This document shows positions 49,190-59,165 of a stretch of DNA of 64,000 nucleotides, in pieces. The notes beneath the pieces were generated by a model. It was not told the origin of the DNA. It did not search any database and saw nothing but the letters and a program-made list of their open reading frames with translations. Every line of letters begins with the position of its first letter. Position 1 is the stretch's first letter. This stretch comes from Luidia sarsii (lineage: Eukaryota; Echinodermata; Asteroidea; Paxillosida; Luidiidae): NCBI GenBank assembly GCA_949987565.1, contig OX465116.1, positions 3,495,787 through 3,559,786 on the forward strand. Direction: 5' to 3'. Made by a program: the position numbers and the translations under genes.

Positions 49190-49968
49190 AAAAGTCCCAC
49201 TCCGGGTCACATCTCTCGAGTCCAAATCCTGACTCATTTCTTATCTTGACTCCAGACCGAGTACGACTCATGAACAATAAGACTCTCGAGTCAGACTCGA
49301 GTCGCAGTCCGGGTCACATCTCTCGAGTCCGAGTCCTGACTCATTTCTTATCTTGACTCCAGACTGAGTACGACTCATGAACAATAAGACTCTCGAGTCA
49401 GACTCGAGTCGCAGTCCGGGTCACATCTCTCGAGTCCAAATCCTGACTCATTTCTTATCGTGACTCCAGACTGAGTACGACTCATGAACAATAAGACTCT
49501 CGAGTCAGACTCGAGTCCCAGTCCGGGTCACATCTCTCGAGTCCGAGTCCTGACTCATTTCTTATCTTGACTCCAGACCGAGTACGACTCATGAACAATA
49601 AGACTCTCGAGTCAGACTCGAGTCCCAGTCCGGGTCACATCTCTCGAGTCCGAGTCCTGACTCATTTCTTATCGTGACTCCAGACCGAGTACGACTCATG
49701 AACAATAAGACTCTCGAGTCAGACTCGAGTCACAGTCCGGGTCACATCTCTCGAGTCCGAGTCCTGACTCATTTCTTATCGTGACTCCAGACTGAGTACG
49801 ACTCATGAACAATAAGACTCTCGAGTCAGACTCGAGTCGCAGTCCGGGTCACATCTCTCGAGTCCGAGTCCTGACTCATTTCTTATCGTGACTCCAGACT
49901 GAGTACGACTCATGAACAATAAGACTCTCGAGTCAGACTCGAGTCCCAGTCCGGGTCACGAGTCGTAC
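49190..49968. repeat. 107-bp tandem repeat, about seven copies
   Basis: GTCCGGGTCAC recurs at 49307, 49414, 49521, 49628, 49735, 49842 and 49949, exactly 107 bp apart. Each unit contains palindromic CTCGAGTCAGACTCGAG and several GACTC/GAGTC words. Units differ by few substitutions (CTTATCTTGA versus CTTATCGTGA, GTCGCAG versus GTCCCAG). Confidence 0.96.
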
Positions 49969-50695
49969 AGGTTTGATTACCGAATGGAGTTGTATCATGT
50001 GCCCCTTACAGAATTCCCGTAGTGTGCTTCAACCCCTATCACGCTAGAGGCGAAATGTGCCGGAATGCTGTCTAAAATTAATGAAAATTCTATGTATATT
50101 CCTGGACCTTGGAAGTACATTCTAAACATTCTGACTTCGCTCCGACAGCATTCTTAATAATGCCCTCTCCCTACTATGTTCCAACTGCTGCATGTAATTA
50201 CATTCGAGCTCCACCATGCAGAGAGCTATATTATGGTACACCTGGTATGCACAAGAAAAGTTCGTGCCAGGTTGAACATTCCCTTCTGATTTCGGAGGGA
50301 ATTTTTAAAATGTCTTCATTCCGCCTGGTTTTGCTTGACTTCTGCTGGTTCTGGAGAACAGTATAGGCTATACGCGGTTTGACCAAATGGATGCTGCGAA
50401 GTCTGTTTGCAAACGAATGTCAGATGATGACCAGGAAGCAAAGGGGATTTAGTCAAGCTCTTTGTCGCCTGTTTATTAACCTTGCAGCGCACACTGCACA
50501 GGATGCCAATACACCGTTTCCAGGGTTGGCAAATATCGTGCGATATCAGGAAGAAAGGTGAATTGGTTACGCAGGCCTTTTTGCGGTTGACTGCTTCCGT
50601 TACAAATTTCCCAAGGCAACATGGAAAGGTCAGCTATTTCATCAAGAAATTGGGGATCTACTTGAGTACCGTGGTGAATTGGAATAAATCGATTA

Positions 50696-50963
50696 TATGT
50701 GACCCGGCACAGCAACATGAGGAATATCCCACCAAAACACTTTTCGAGTAAACAACGCCTAAAGTTAAAGTATCTTCTCAATTCGATTAAAAATCAACGT
50801 TCTTTTTTTTTTGTATTTTCGGAAAGGTAATTTATTGGATTTTTTTTAATATCATTTGAAAGCTAATGGTACACTCTTTCACATCATTTCTTCACATCAT
50901 TAGAAAATCTCAAAATCTCAAAAGTGGGGGTTATTCCTCATTATAATGTGCCGGGTCACATAT
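50696..50963. mobile_element. Short MITE (ATGTGACCCGGCAC ends)
   Basis: ATGTGACCCGGCACA and TGTGCCGGGTCACAT face each other over about 268 bp, flanked by TA-rich sequence (TATATG / CATATT). A sub-terminal GAGGAAT/ATTCCTC pair supports the fold. Confidence 0.75.
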
Positions 50964-51987
50964 TTGATGTAGGCCGAATACCCCCAATGTACCAGTCCAC
51001 ATTAAAACTGTTGTCTTTGATATTCTGTTTTTCTAGTTTAAAAAAAAAATTGCCTTTGAGATTTGTCGTAACTTTTTTATCTCTCTTTTTTCTTCAGATC
51101 TTCAGATAGCAACTCGCATTATACATGATTGTAAAGCCTCATTGGTCGAAACGACCTCCTACAAACAGCGCCCTCTATAAGCACTGTAAAAGTTAATATA
51201 ATTGGTCGAGGTCAATATTTGACTTTGGTAAAAGTTGTATTCGGGTGTGTTTTCATAACACAATAGCCTGTCCTACAACCTTTGCCTGCTGGTATATCAT
51301 CAACCTAGAACCACTTAACGCTTCCTTCTGAAAAAACTATCTTTATCGGAGCAAAGATAGGACCACTGCCTATTTCCCTATATATGCGGAAAAGACAACT
51401 GATATTTGATACTTTGATTTCAAGGTCGTTATACGCTATACTTCCCTTGTGGCATTTCCTGAAAGGTTTTCATAAAAGAAGGGAAGAGGCAGTCTCTCAG
51501 TCTCACTGTGTCCTGGTAGTCTCAACAACAGACAGTACTGTTCGACACACGACCGAGCTCAAGCCCTTAGCTCCTGACAGGTGAGATTTTTACGAGCGGG
51601 ATGTCTGATCATAATTTTGTAGAATTGCTTTAGGCATAGCATGGAAACCTGTTTTTGTGGTGCAATTGTATTCAATCGTGCTTAGCATTATTACGGAGCT
51701 GAATTTTGGCTGGCAATCTGACTTCATTAAGCGAGGCTTTCCGTGCTTTAACAACTACTATTGTTCTTAGGCGTCTTTTCTAATTTGGTCGATGTGCCCA
51801 ATTTCTTTCAGCCGTTTACGCGTGAAAATCTGCTAGGCATGAAAAGTCTTCCTCGTACGTGTACACAGGATAACAAGTCCTCCGGCAGTGTGACGTCAAT
51901 TCCGGTATTCCACAGGTCTCCACATAGCATGCAACCAAAGTAATGTGGTGATCGGCAAGCTGATCCTATACATTATTACTTGTTGCT

Positions 51988-52305
51988 GCTTAAAGGGATA
52001 ACAACATACATTGGTCGAGGTCAAAGAATAGTATCCATACGTGCATGAAATAACACCTGTGAAAATTTCCCCTCAATCCGCCAACCGATTCTCGAGAAAT
52101 TAGTGAAAACCGCTTCATTTGTTTCGCGAAAAATCGTTTAGATCTAGGGTGAGACGTAAACGATTTCTTTTACTCATTTCTAAAAATATATTTCAGTGCT
52201 GGGTTTCTACCATTGCCATCTTTAAACTGTATAAGTTTCATGTAAATCTGTGAACAAATGTTCTGTGTTTCGTCTTACCAATGTTGTGTGGGGGCTTTAA
52301 GCAGC
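51988..52305. mobile_element. TTAA-type MITE (CCCTACACAACATTGGT family)
   Basis: GCTGCTTAAAG starts the left end and CTTTAAGCAGC ends the right, giving inverted flanks around TTAA. The body matches 20270-20650 (ATTGGTCGAGGTCAAAGAAT, CATTTGTTTCGCGAAAA). Confidence 0.75.
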
Positions 52306-52344
52306 TCCGTGAATCAGACTCCGGAGCGGTCGGTCGTAGGCCCT

Positions 52345-52818
52345 TGTAGTGGACCGATGAAGAGCATTAGTTTTTGTTTTGTCTTAGTTTGTCCGGGCGT
52401 CCCCACTTTTTCTTTCCATTACGCGCGCGGCGCCAGGTGCGACGTCCTTTCCAGACACCCGTACACACACACGGGTATATAAAGCTGCTACGCACCGTTG
52501 ATCACCCCCTCATTCTGTTCCTCACTTCCATGGTCGACGGACAGCCTCACACCGCTCATCATGCGACCAGTATACACCGGGCCTATCGTAACTATATTGT
52601 GCTATTCAACAACTCCTCATTTATTTTCGTTAGGTTACTTGTTGCTGTGGCGTGCTGCTTGGCAGTAGTACACAGCTAACAGGCACACTACAGCAACAAG
52701 TGACATAATTACACTTTTGACGGTTTTCGCAACCAAGGCAAAGCGGCCAACTTTAATAACTCAGTTTTTGTTATTTTCATAAATAAAACCCAAAAGAGAA
52801 AGAACATGAACTACCAAA
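52345..52818 (+). repeat. 5' LTR
   Basis: The right edge is fixed by the 144-bp match to 55118-55261 and by the adjacent primer site. The left edge (TGTAGTGG at 52345) is an inference. It contains a TATATAAA box at 52476-52483 and AATAAA near 52782, in the order expected for U3 and R. TAGGCCCT just upstream also occurs downstream of the 3' remnant near 55270; this is longer than a usual 5-bp duplication and may be chance. Confidence 0.7.
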
Positions 52819-52819
52819 T

Positions 52820-52833
52820 TGGTGACCCAGACG
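52820..52833 (+). other. Primer-binding site
   Basis: TGGTGACCCAGACG directly follows the LTR. It is complementary to a tRNA 3' end finishing GGGTCACCA. The tRNA species is not assigned. Confidence 0.75.
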
Positions 52834-52881
52834 TTTGATTTATCAATTGCATAAATGACAATAGAAATCCGTCAGTTATGA

Positions 52882-53583
52882 GTGGCCGACTCTAGAGCTT
52901 TTCCTTTCGACCAATACTCTCAACCAGAGAATTCTTCGTTAAATCTTGATTTTGTAATTATCCGAGGAGCCACCATTGAAGATCTTATTATTCCCACACT
53001 AGCCAAATTATGTGGATATAGCGCTTCTGATTTCGTCATTATTAAATTAGCTGCTGGCATTAATGATCTCACCAAGTTCGTAAGAGCCCCAAACGCAAGA
53101 ACCAAAGTTTTGCAAAAATCAGATATTTCTTTGGACGGTTTATTCGCTAAGTTTAGTCGTTTCAAGCAACAGGCTTAAGCTTGTAGACCTACAACGACAA
53201 TTTCAGTTGTAACTATTCCACCAGTTTCATTTTCTAGATTTCAGGCCTCTAAGCAGTTGCCTGCCCCAATCTTATCAGAAGAAGATCTAAAATTCAATCA
53301 GAACCACCTGGATTCTTTGTTAGATCAAGTGAATACACGCATTCGATCATTCAACGCAGAACTGCAATTGGGCATTCGTACTCGCACACTTTCATGGCAC
53401 ATTTCTATTAGAAAGCCAAGTAAGCGTAGAAATCAGACGGGCCATTATACCACATTACGCAACGACTTCTCCCAATTGTATGACGGACTGCACGCAAAAT
53501 CGACGCTGAAGGGACGGTGGTACAAAGAGCTATTGAAATCGTTCGAAATAGACTCACGGGCCTTACACCAGCAGTTGAACTGA
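52882..53583 (+). pseudogene. SGNH-hydrolase-like frame in the retroelement leader
   Basis: One frame runs 234 codons with a single in-frame TAA at 53176-53178 and no ATG at its start. RGATIEDLI and KLAAGIND (G-x-N-D block) are followed after the stop by VVTIPPVSF and, near the end, LYDGLHAKSTLKGRW (D-x-x-H block). These match blocks III and V of SGNH/GDSL esterases. Block I with the catalytic Ser is missing, so it is truncated or inactive. It lies between the primer site and gag, where such a domain is not usual for Ty3/Gypsy. Esterase domains are known in ORF1 of CR1-type LINEs. Confidence 0.55.
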
Positions 53584-53682
53584 ATAAAAAAGACTTGGGG
53601 TTATTTTGTTTACCAGCACGCAGCAAGTAATTCAGAAAGGTTGCATTCCAATCATTTTGATTTCTTTGATTGGTAGTCAAGT

Positions 53683-54530
53683 ATGGCTGAGGGTGAGGAA
53701 AAACCAATTTCCCACTTTGCAGTTAGTTTAAAGCTGCCTCCATTCTAGCCAAATGACCCCCGAATATGGTTCGCTCAAGTCGAAGCACAATTTTTTTACC
53801 CGCAGTATTACACAACAGCAAACCAAATAATTTTATGCATATATAGTCTCTGCTCTCCAGCCCGAAATTGCCTTGGAAGTGCGTGACCTACTTCTTGAAA
53901 GCCCAGACGACAATCCTTATGACACATTGAAGGAGGAATTAATCCGGTGCACATCAGCTTCAACACAAAAGCGCTTGCACCAGCTTCTTATAGCCGAAGA
54001 ATTAGGTGATCGAAAGCCCACTCAACTATTACGGCGCATGCGACAATTACTCGGTGACCACAAACTTGAAGAGAGCATTCTTAAGCAACTATTTTTACAG
54101 CGCCTGCCAACTAACGCTCATTCTTGCGCCTACAAAAGAAACTGTGCCAATTGACCAGTTGGCAGTCATTGCAGATAGAGTTCTGGAAGTAACACCATCA
54201 CCTGATGGGCAAATAGCAGCCGCTACGAACCATCCTCCACCATCATCGACACATTCAGAAACGAGTGAACTGCGTGAAATGATTGAAAACCTGACCAAAA
54301 AAGTTGAAGCGTTGTCAAGCAATATGCGCAGCCGATCTAGAAGTAGGTCTAATAATCAAGGTAGTCGAAGGCGAGACGGCGCTGCACAACGCACGCGATC
54401 TCCAACACCCAATGACCACCAAGGTGATCATTGCTGGTACCATTGGAGATACGGAGATAAAGCCCACAAATGTCTCCCACCCTGTACATACAATAAGTCC
54501 AAGCAGGGAAACGAAAACGCCAGCAATTAA
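53683..54530 (+). pseudogene. gag (capsid-like) pseudogene
   Basis: It opens at ATG 53683 and reads through VSLKLPPF, with a TAG at 53746 where the family has Trp, then WFAQVEAQFF. A later stretch has LEVRDLLLESP and AEELGDRKPTQLLRRMRQLL. A frame change near 54110-54130 moves to LAPTKETVPIDQLAV. The C-terminal knuckle-like CWYHWRYGDKAHKC is near 54432. This order is the invertebrate Gypsy gag pattern. Confidence 0.8.
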
Positions 54531-54541
54531 GCACGGCGCAA

Positions 54542-55117
54542 TTGTCTGGCAAACACAGACCAAGTCGTCGTGTTAGCGTCAAAGATAAATTGACTGGCAT
54601 CAATTTTTTAATTGATACTGGCGCGGATGTAAGCGTTTTCCCTGTCACGGTCGAAGAGAAAAAACGGCCTTTTCAGTGCACTTTGCAGGCGGCCAATAAA
54701 TCACTAATTAAAACTTATGGTGAAAGATCTCTCACGCTTAATCTCGGTCTAAGACGTACATTTAGATGGATTTTTACTCTTGCTGATGTGAGTCAACCTA
54801 TTATTGGTGCGGATTTTCTGAACCAATTTTCGTTACTGGTTGACATCAAAAACTGCAGATTAGTTGACTCATTAACAACCCTTTCAATTCCAGGTTTCTA
54901 TTCGTCAACAACCACACCGAGTCCATCGTTCAGTATCGATACAAGTGTATCCGAATTTCACACACTACTCGGTCAATATCCAAACCTTCTAAAACCGCAG
55001 TATGTTCTTGCGGCCGCTAAACACGACGTTACACACCACATTTTTACTAAGGGTCCACCAGTCAATTCTCGCCCACGACGCTTAGCAGCGAATCGTTTAG
55101 AGATAGCTAAACAGTGT
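54542..55117 (+). pseudogene. Pol fragment: aspartic protease and RT start
   Basis: The active-site triad region is IDTGADVSVFP (Asp codon at 54614). It continues to ADFLNQFSLLVD, then a linker, and ends with RPRRLAANRLEIAKQ, the usual segment just before the RT palm. The frame is open throughout but is cut by the LTR junction at 55118. Confidence 0.85.
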
Positions 55118-55261
55118 GCTAACAGGCACACTACAGCAACAAGTGACATAATTACACTTTTGACGGTTTTCGCAACCAAGGCAAAGCAGCCAACTTTAAT
55201 AACTAAGTTTTTGTTGTTTTCATAAATAAAACCCAAAAGAGAAAGAACACGAACTACCAAA
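55118..55261 (+). repeat. 3' LTR remnant
   Basis: 144 bp match 52675-52818 with four substitutions. The rest of the 3' LTR is deleted along with most of pol, consistent with a deletion between pol and the LTR. Confidence 0.9.
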
Positions 55262-55584
55262 CCCTATTCGTTAGGCCCTATTTCTTTCATTTGTTTTGTC
55301 CATCATTCGTGAGCTCATTCGGTTAGTCGGTCGGTTGATCGGTCGTCCAACCGACAAACCAACTGATCGACACAGCGACAGACCGGCATTGTTGTAGCAC
55401 TCGTACTCGGTACTCGATCGAGTACTATTTTCACAGTATGTCTGCATGGCTCTATGGGCGTTAAAGCATTTTTTTTTCATTTCAATCTTTGGCCGCAGAG
55501 TCGACAAACCCATGACAATCAATCCCACGTCTGATCGATCTACTTCTCAATTCCTCGGAGCTCCCCAGTACCGGAAACAAAAAG

Positions 55585-58500
55585 ATGGCAAAGGTTAGTG
55601 CTTCCTTTTCGAGAAGGTAAAAGTATCGTGCCTACACAAATGTCAGACAGTCAGATGTAAGGAAATTATCAACAAATTACAAAAAAATGGCAAAGAAAAC
55701 TGAGATTTCAACCCGCGGGGATCTCTGGTTTTGCGTACCTGAGCTATCCAGCCCTTAGATGCTGGCCTTCCCAAATAGTCAACTCGTCTTTGCCGGGGTG
55801 GGGGCACCAGTCTATTCAACCATTATTAACTGCCGTATATACATGCATTTAATTCTACGGGATCACGCTCCGGCAAAACCTGATAACTGCGGTTGGAGAT
55901 TGTACCCTTATTCTTATCCTTATGCATTCAGTAATATTATATACTGAATGAAATGACCCATATGCAAATATCACATATGTAGAGTGCATGACGTATGGGT
56001 TCAAGCAGGACTTTCCCGGTACCCAAAGGCAGAATGGCAATGACAAAAACAAAACAGGATTGAAGGAGAGGCAATAGAAAAGGGATAACACAGCTCAAAC
56101 ATCTGGGCGGGAAATGGGGAGGGGTTCAACGGGATACATGACTAACACTTTGCTTGTATTATTTGGATATGTTTAGTACTATAGATAATCTTTTGCGTAC
56201 ACTTTCTTCGCTGCATTCTTTGATTTCCTCCTCTTATTCATTTCGATGGTTGCACAAACAGTTGGTGATGTACCAGGACAACGACTTTGGAGGTGCCTCA
56301 CGGGAGATCACACAGAATGTGTCCAACCTGAAGTCGATCGGGTTCAACGATCGCGTGTCTTCTATCAAGGTCATGGGCAGTGTGTGAGTACATACCTTTG
56401 CATCTGTCTCTGAAATCTTTCAACAATGAAATAAGAGAACGGGGGAAAAGAAAGTGACCAGGGAAACTGTCCTGTCATCTGACGAGTAGGCGCCAGTTAG
56501 TCCACCGGCCCCATAAAGCTCTATAAATATAGAGATCTATATGGTCCACCCACTTAATTAACGGCACCATCCGCGCTATGCAACATTGAATTCACCACGC
56601 CCTCCAAAAATCCGGTGATCAAGCGGTAAATATTTCAGCACTGAAAATAGAAGTGCCCAAACTTTTTTTTTTTCAAATAGGCCTAGATCCTCACTGAACT
56701 CACATAATTATGTAGGGTTTTTTTGTCCTGCGCCACTAGGGGCGAGGAAAGGTGAGACTTGGAAAAAGGTTGAAAGACCTATTGCCTTACATAATGACTT
56801 GCACCATGACTTTGGTATCACTTTGTATAGATGGGTAGGTTACGAACACGGTGACTATGGAGGCAGACAGTACATTCTGGAGGAAGGGGACTACCCGAAC
56901 TCGAACAGTTGGAAAGGCTCCAACGACCAACTCTCCTCCTTCAAAAAACTGACCGTGGTAAGTTACCAGACACTGCGAAAACTTCTGCGGTTATACCTCG
57001 TTGCACTTACCGCTTTACTCACCAGATCAATAATGGTTTGAACGTGGGCACGTTCCATCGATGTTGGGACTGTATTGTACTGTGTGCATTGAATGGCATG
57101 TTTTTCTCTGCTGTTGACGATGTCGGTTTTCAGGACATTGGAGACACACCCCAGATCACCTTGTATCAGCACACGAACTACGGAGGCCGCGCGGTGACAT
57201 TCACCTACCCTATTAGCAACTTGAAATACTACAGCTTCAATGACGAGGCTTCTTCCCTTCGTGTCAAGAGTGGGAAGTGAGTATGAAATACCAAATGGAA
57301 GCTTACTAGCGGGAAAACAATAAATTGGATCATGAAACCTGCGATTGTCAAGACCCTGATTACAGTCCAAAGGGTGCTTTTAACTAGTCCGAGTAATTTG
57401 GATCCTTACAATCGCCCTTTTTTTAGGGGTCGGGCGATAGTAGGGCCCAAGAATTCCAGCAGGAAAACACTTCCCGAAATCCCCAGATTTTACTCCGAAA
57501 ATACCCTTGAAACCGTCTCATGCGCCCATATTTGGATGAAGTGAGAGTCATAGATTTCAATACTGGTCATTTGTTTTATTACTCACGTTTGTGGGAAAAG
57601 GAGAAATTTCACCTTAGTTGATCGAGAAGATTCTCTCCCGTCCGACGAGCCAAAAGGCGGCCATCTTTGATTTCCAATTGAAACGGTAAAACGCAAAACG
57701 ATGACGTTGGACATGAGGTCAACACGTGCGTGCGCGCGCATACTCACCCAGCCAGACCCACTGCGCACACGGGCCTGTCCAAACGTCATCGATTTACGTG
57801 TATACCATTTCAATTTGAAATCAAAGATGGCCGCTTGTGGCTCTTAGGACGGGAGAGAATCTTCTAGATCAACTGAGCCGAAATTTCTCCCTTTCCCCCA
57901 AACGTGAGTAAAAAAAGAAGACCAGTATTGAAAATAGTGAATCTCACTTAATCCAAAGATGGGGGCGTGAGACGGTTTCATGGGTGTTTTCGGGGTAAAA
58001 TCTGGGGATTTCGAACGGGGGTAGTCGAAAATCGTTAACGAAATCGTTTTTTAAAATGGCGATTGTAAGGGTCCAAGTTACTCGGACTAGCTTTCAACCA
58101 CAACGAGGCCACTACAATTGGGCCATACGAGGACACAAACACGGATTTTCATCACCATAATCCCTCGGTGGTAGCAGACAATTTACTGTGTGCTCGTCTT
58201 AAGTGTTTTGTGGTCAACGTATACATCCCAACGGACTCTAACTACTGCTTACTTGGTCTTCACAGCTGGGTGCTATTCGAGAACTCTGACTACAACGGCA
58301 AGCAGTATGTGGTCGCAGAAGGCTCCTACCCAAATTGGGACACATGGCGCGGATCCAACGACCAAATTTCGTCTCTCCGACCGGTAAAGGAGGTGAGGTA
58401 CCAGACCGTGATATTTCCCGACGTCAGATGTAAAGTCTGACGCCGAGTTCTCCACATTACACTGTAAAAAATGATGGGCGAAATTGTGTATTTTTAAAGA

Positions 58501-59165
58501 GGAGTTTCCCAAATGAAACACTTGAGGAACTAGACTCAACTACATCGGTAGCTCTTTCGTCCATCGCTGAGACTTGTGGATAAAACATGTCAAAGTATGT
58601 ATACGACTTTGCTGACTGCTATATACACTACATTTGTTTTCTGAACCGACAGCCCGCCTTCCCCACCGAGGTGCTGAGCATGGAGTTTGACATAGCGGCC
58701 GGCCTGCTGAACTCCACCCCAGTGGCCTTGGTCAATCTGTCGCAGCGCAACGACACCAGTATTGACCAGAAGGCCACTTGGAGCACCAGTCGCACGGTGA
58801 CCACCACCAAGACCTACGAGTGGCACTGGGAAAACTCCACTGCCATCAGCGTGGAGACCACTTTCAAGACCGGCGTCCCCATAATTGCAGAGGGTGAAAT
58901 CACTGTAAGCGTGGAAAACACCTTTTCCATCGGCGAGAACAGGGGCCAAGAGAACACCCAGTCAGACGAGTGGACCTTCAGCCTGCCTGCCACCGTCAAG
59001 GCCAAAACCCTGCTGCGTGTTCAGGCACTCATACAGCAGGGTAAGATCGATGTACCCTTCAAGGCCATCCTGAAGAAGGGCAACAAGCGTTGGGAGGAAA
59101 AGGGCACATACAGGGGCACGCAGAGCTTCAACCTGCAGGTAGATTTCAAGGAAACTCCGCTGTAA
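55585..59165 (+). CDS. Beta/gamma-crystallin-aerolysin fusion protein (EP37 / beta-gamma-CAT alpha type)
   Basis: Exons 55585-55593, 56262-56383, 56831-56957, 57134-57276, 58266-58392 and 58653-59165 join in phase and code for 346 residues. Four Greek-key motifs are each on their own exon, with YQDNDFGG, YEHGDYGG, YQHTNYGG and FENSDYNG at their starts. Each motif also keeps a calcium-binding-type end (NDRVSS, NDQLSS, NDEASS, NDQISS). The last exon (residues 177-346) is an aerolysin/ETX-MTX2-type pore domain: Ser/Thr-rich beta strands and an amphipathic insertion hairpin region around 245-263. There is no signal peptide, as in amphibian EP37 and the alpha subunit of frog beta-gamma-CAT, which oligomerises and forms pores in endolysosomal membranes in host defence. 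The three-codon first exon (MAK) was chosen because its donor GTTAGT fits the exon 2 phase. It appears intact. Function here is inferred from the family. Confidence 0.9.
57384..58090. mobile_element. Long palindromic MITE in crystallin intron
   Basis: CTAGTCCGAGTAATTTGG and its inverted partner (CCAAGTTACTCGGACTAG) are the ends. Arms of about 300 bp pair across GGATCCTTACAATCGCC, AACGTGAGTAA and GAGAATCTTCT words. Flanks CTTTTAAC and CTTTCAAC are a near-perfect 8-bp duplication, suggesting hAT. It lies between the exons for Greek-key motifs 3 and 4. Confidence 0.8.

Larger units (their letters stand above)
47326..52344. other. Interval between desaturase and LTR element
   Basis: It includes the desaturase 3' UTR (no canonical AATAAA close to the stop). 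A hairpin-family fragment is at 47926-47972, a (CTG/TTG) run at 48264-48292, a 107-bp tandem array at 49190-49968, a MITE at 50696-50963 and a TTAA-type MITE at 51988-52305. No coding exon could be supported; the small frames lack family resemblance. Confidence 0.45.
52345..55261 (+). mobile_element. Decayed, internally deleted Ty3/Gypsy-like LTR retroelement
   Basis: The order is 5' LTR, primer-binding site, SGNH-like frame, gag, aspartic protease, the first residues of reverse transcriptase, then a direct junction to the last 144 bp of the 3' LTR. RT body, RNase H and integrase are absent. The two LTR copies differ at 4 of 144 positions. Gag contains stops and a frame change, so the element cannot move on its own. 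It lies 0.3 kb upstream of the crystallin-aerolysin gene. Confidence 0.85.

Noticed and set aside
52336..55280. TAGGCCCT on both sides of the LTR element as its target-site duplication
   Set aside because: It does not abut the LTR end on the 3' side and is longer than the 4-6 bp expected. Chance or older sequence cannot be excluded.
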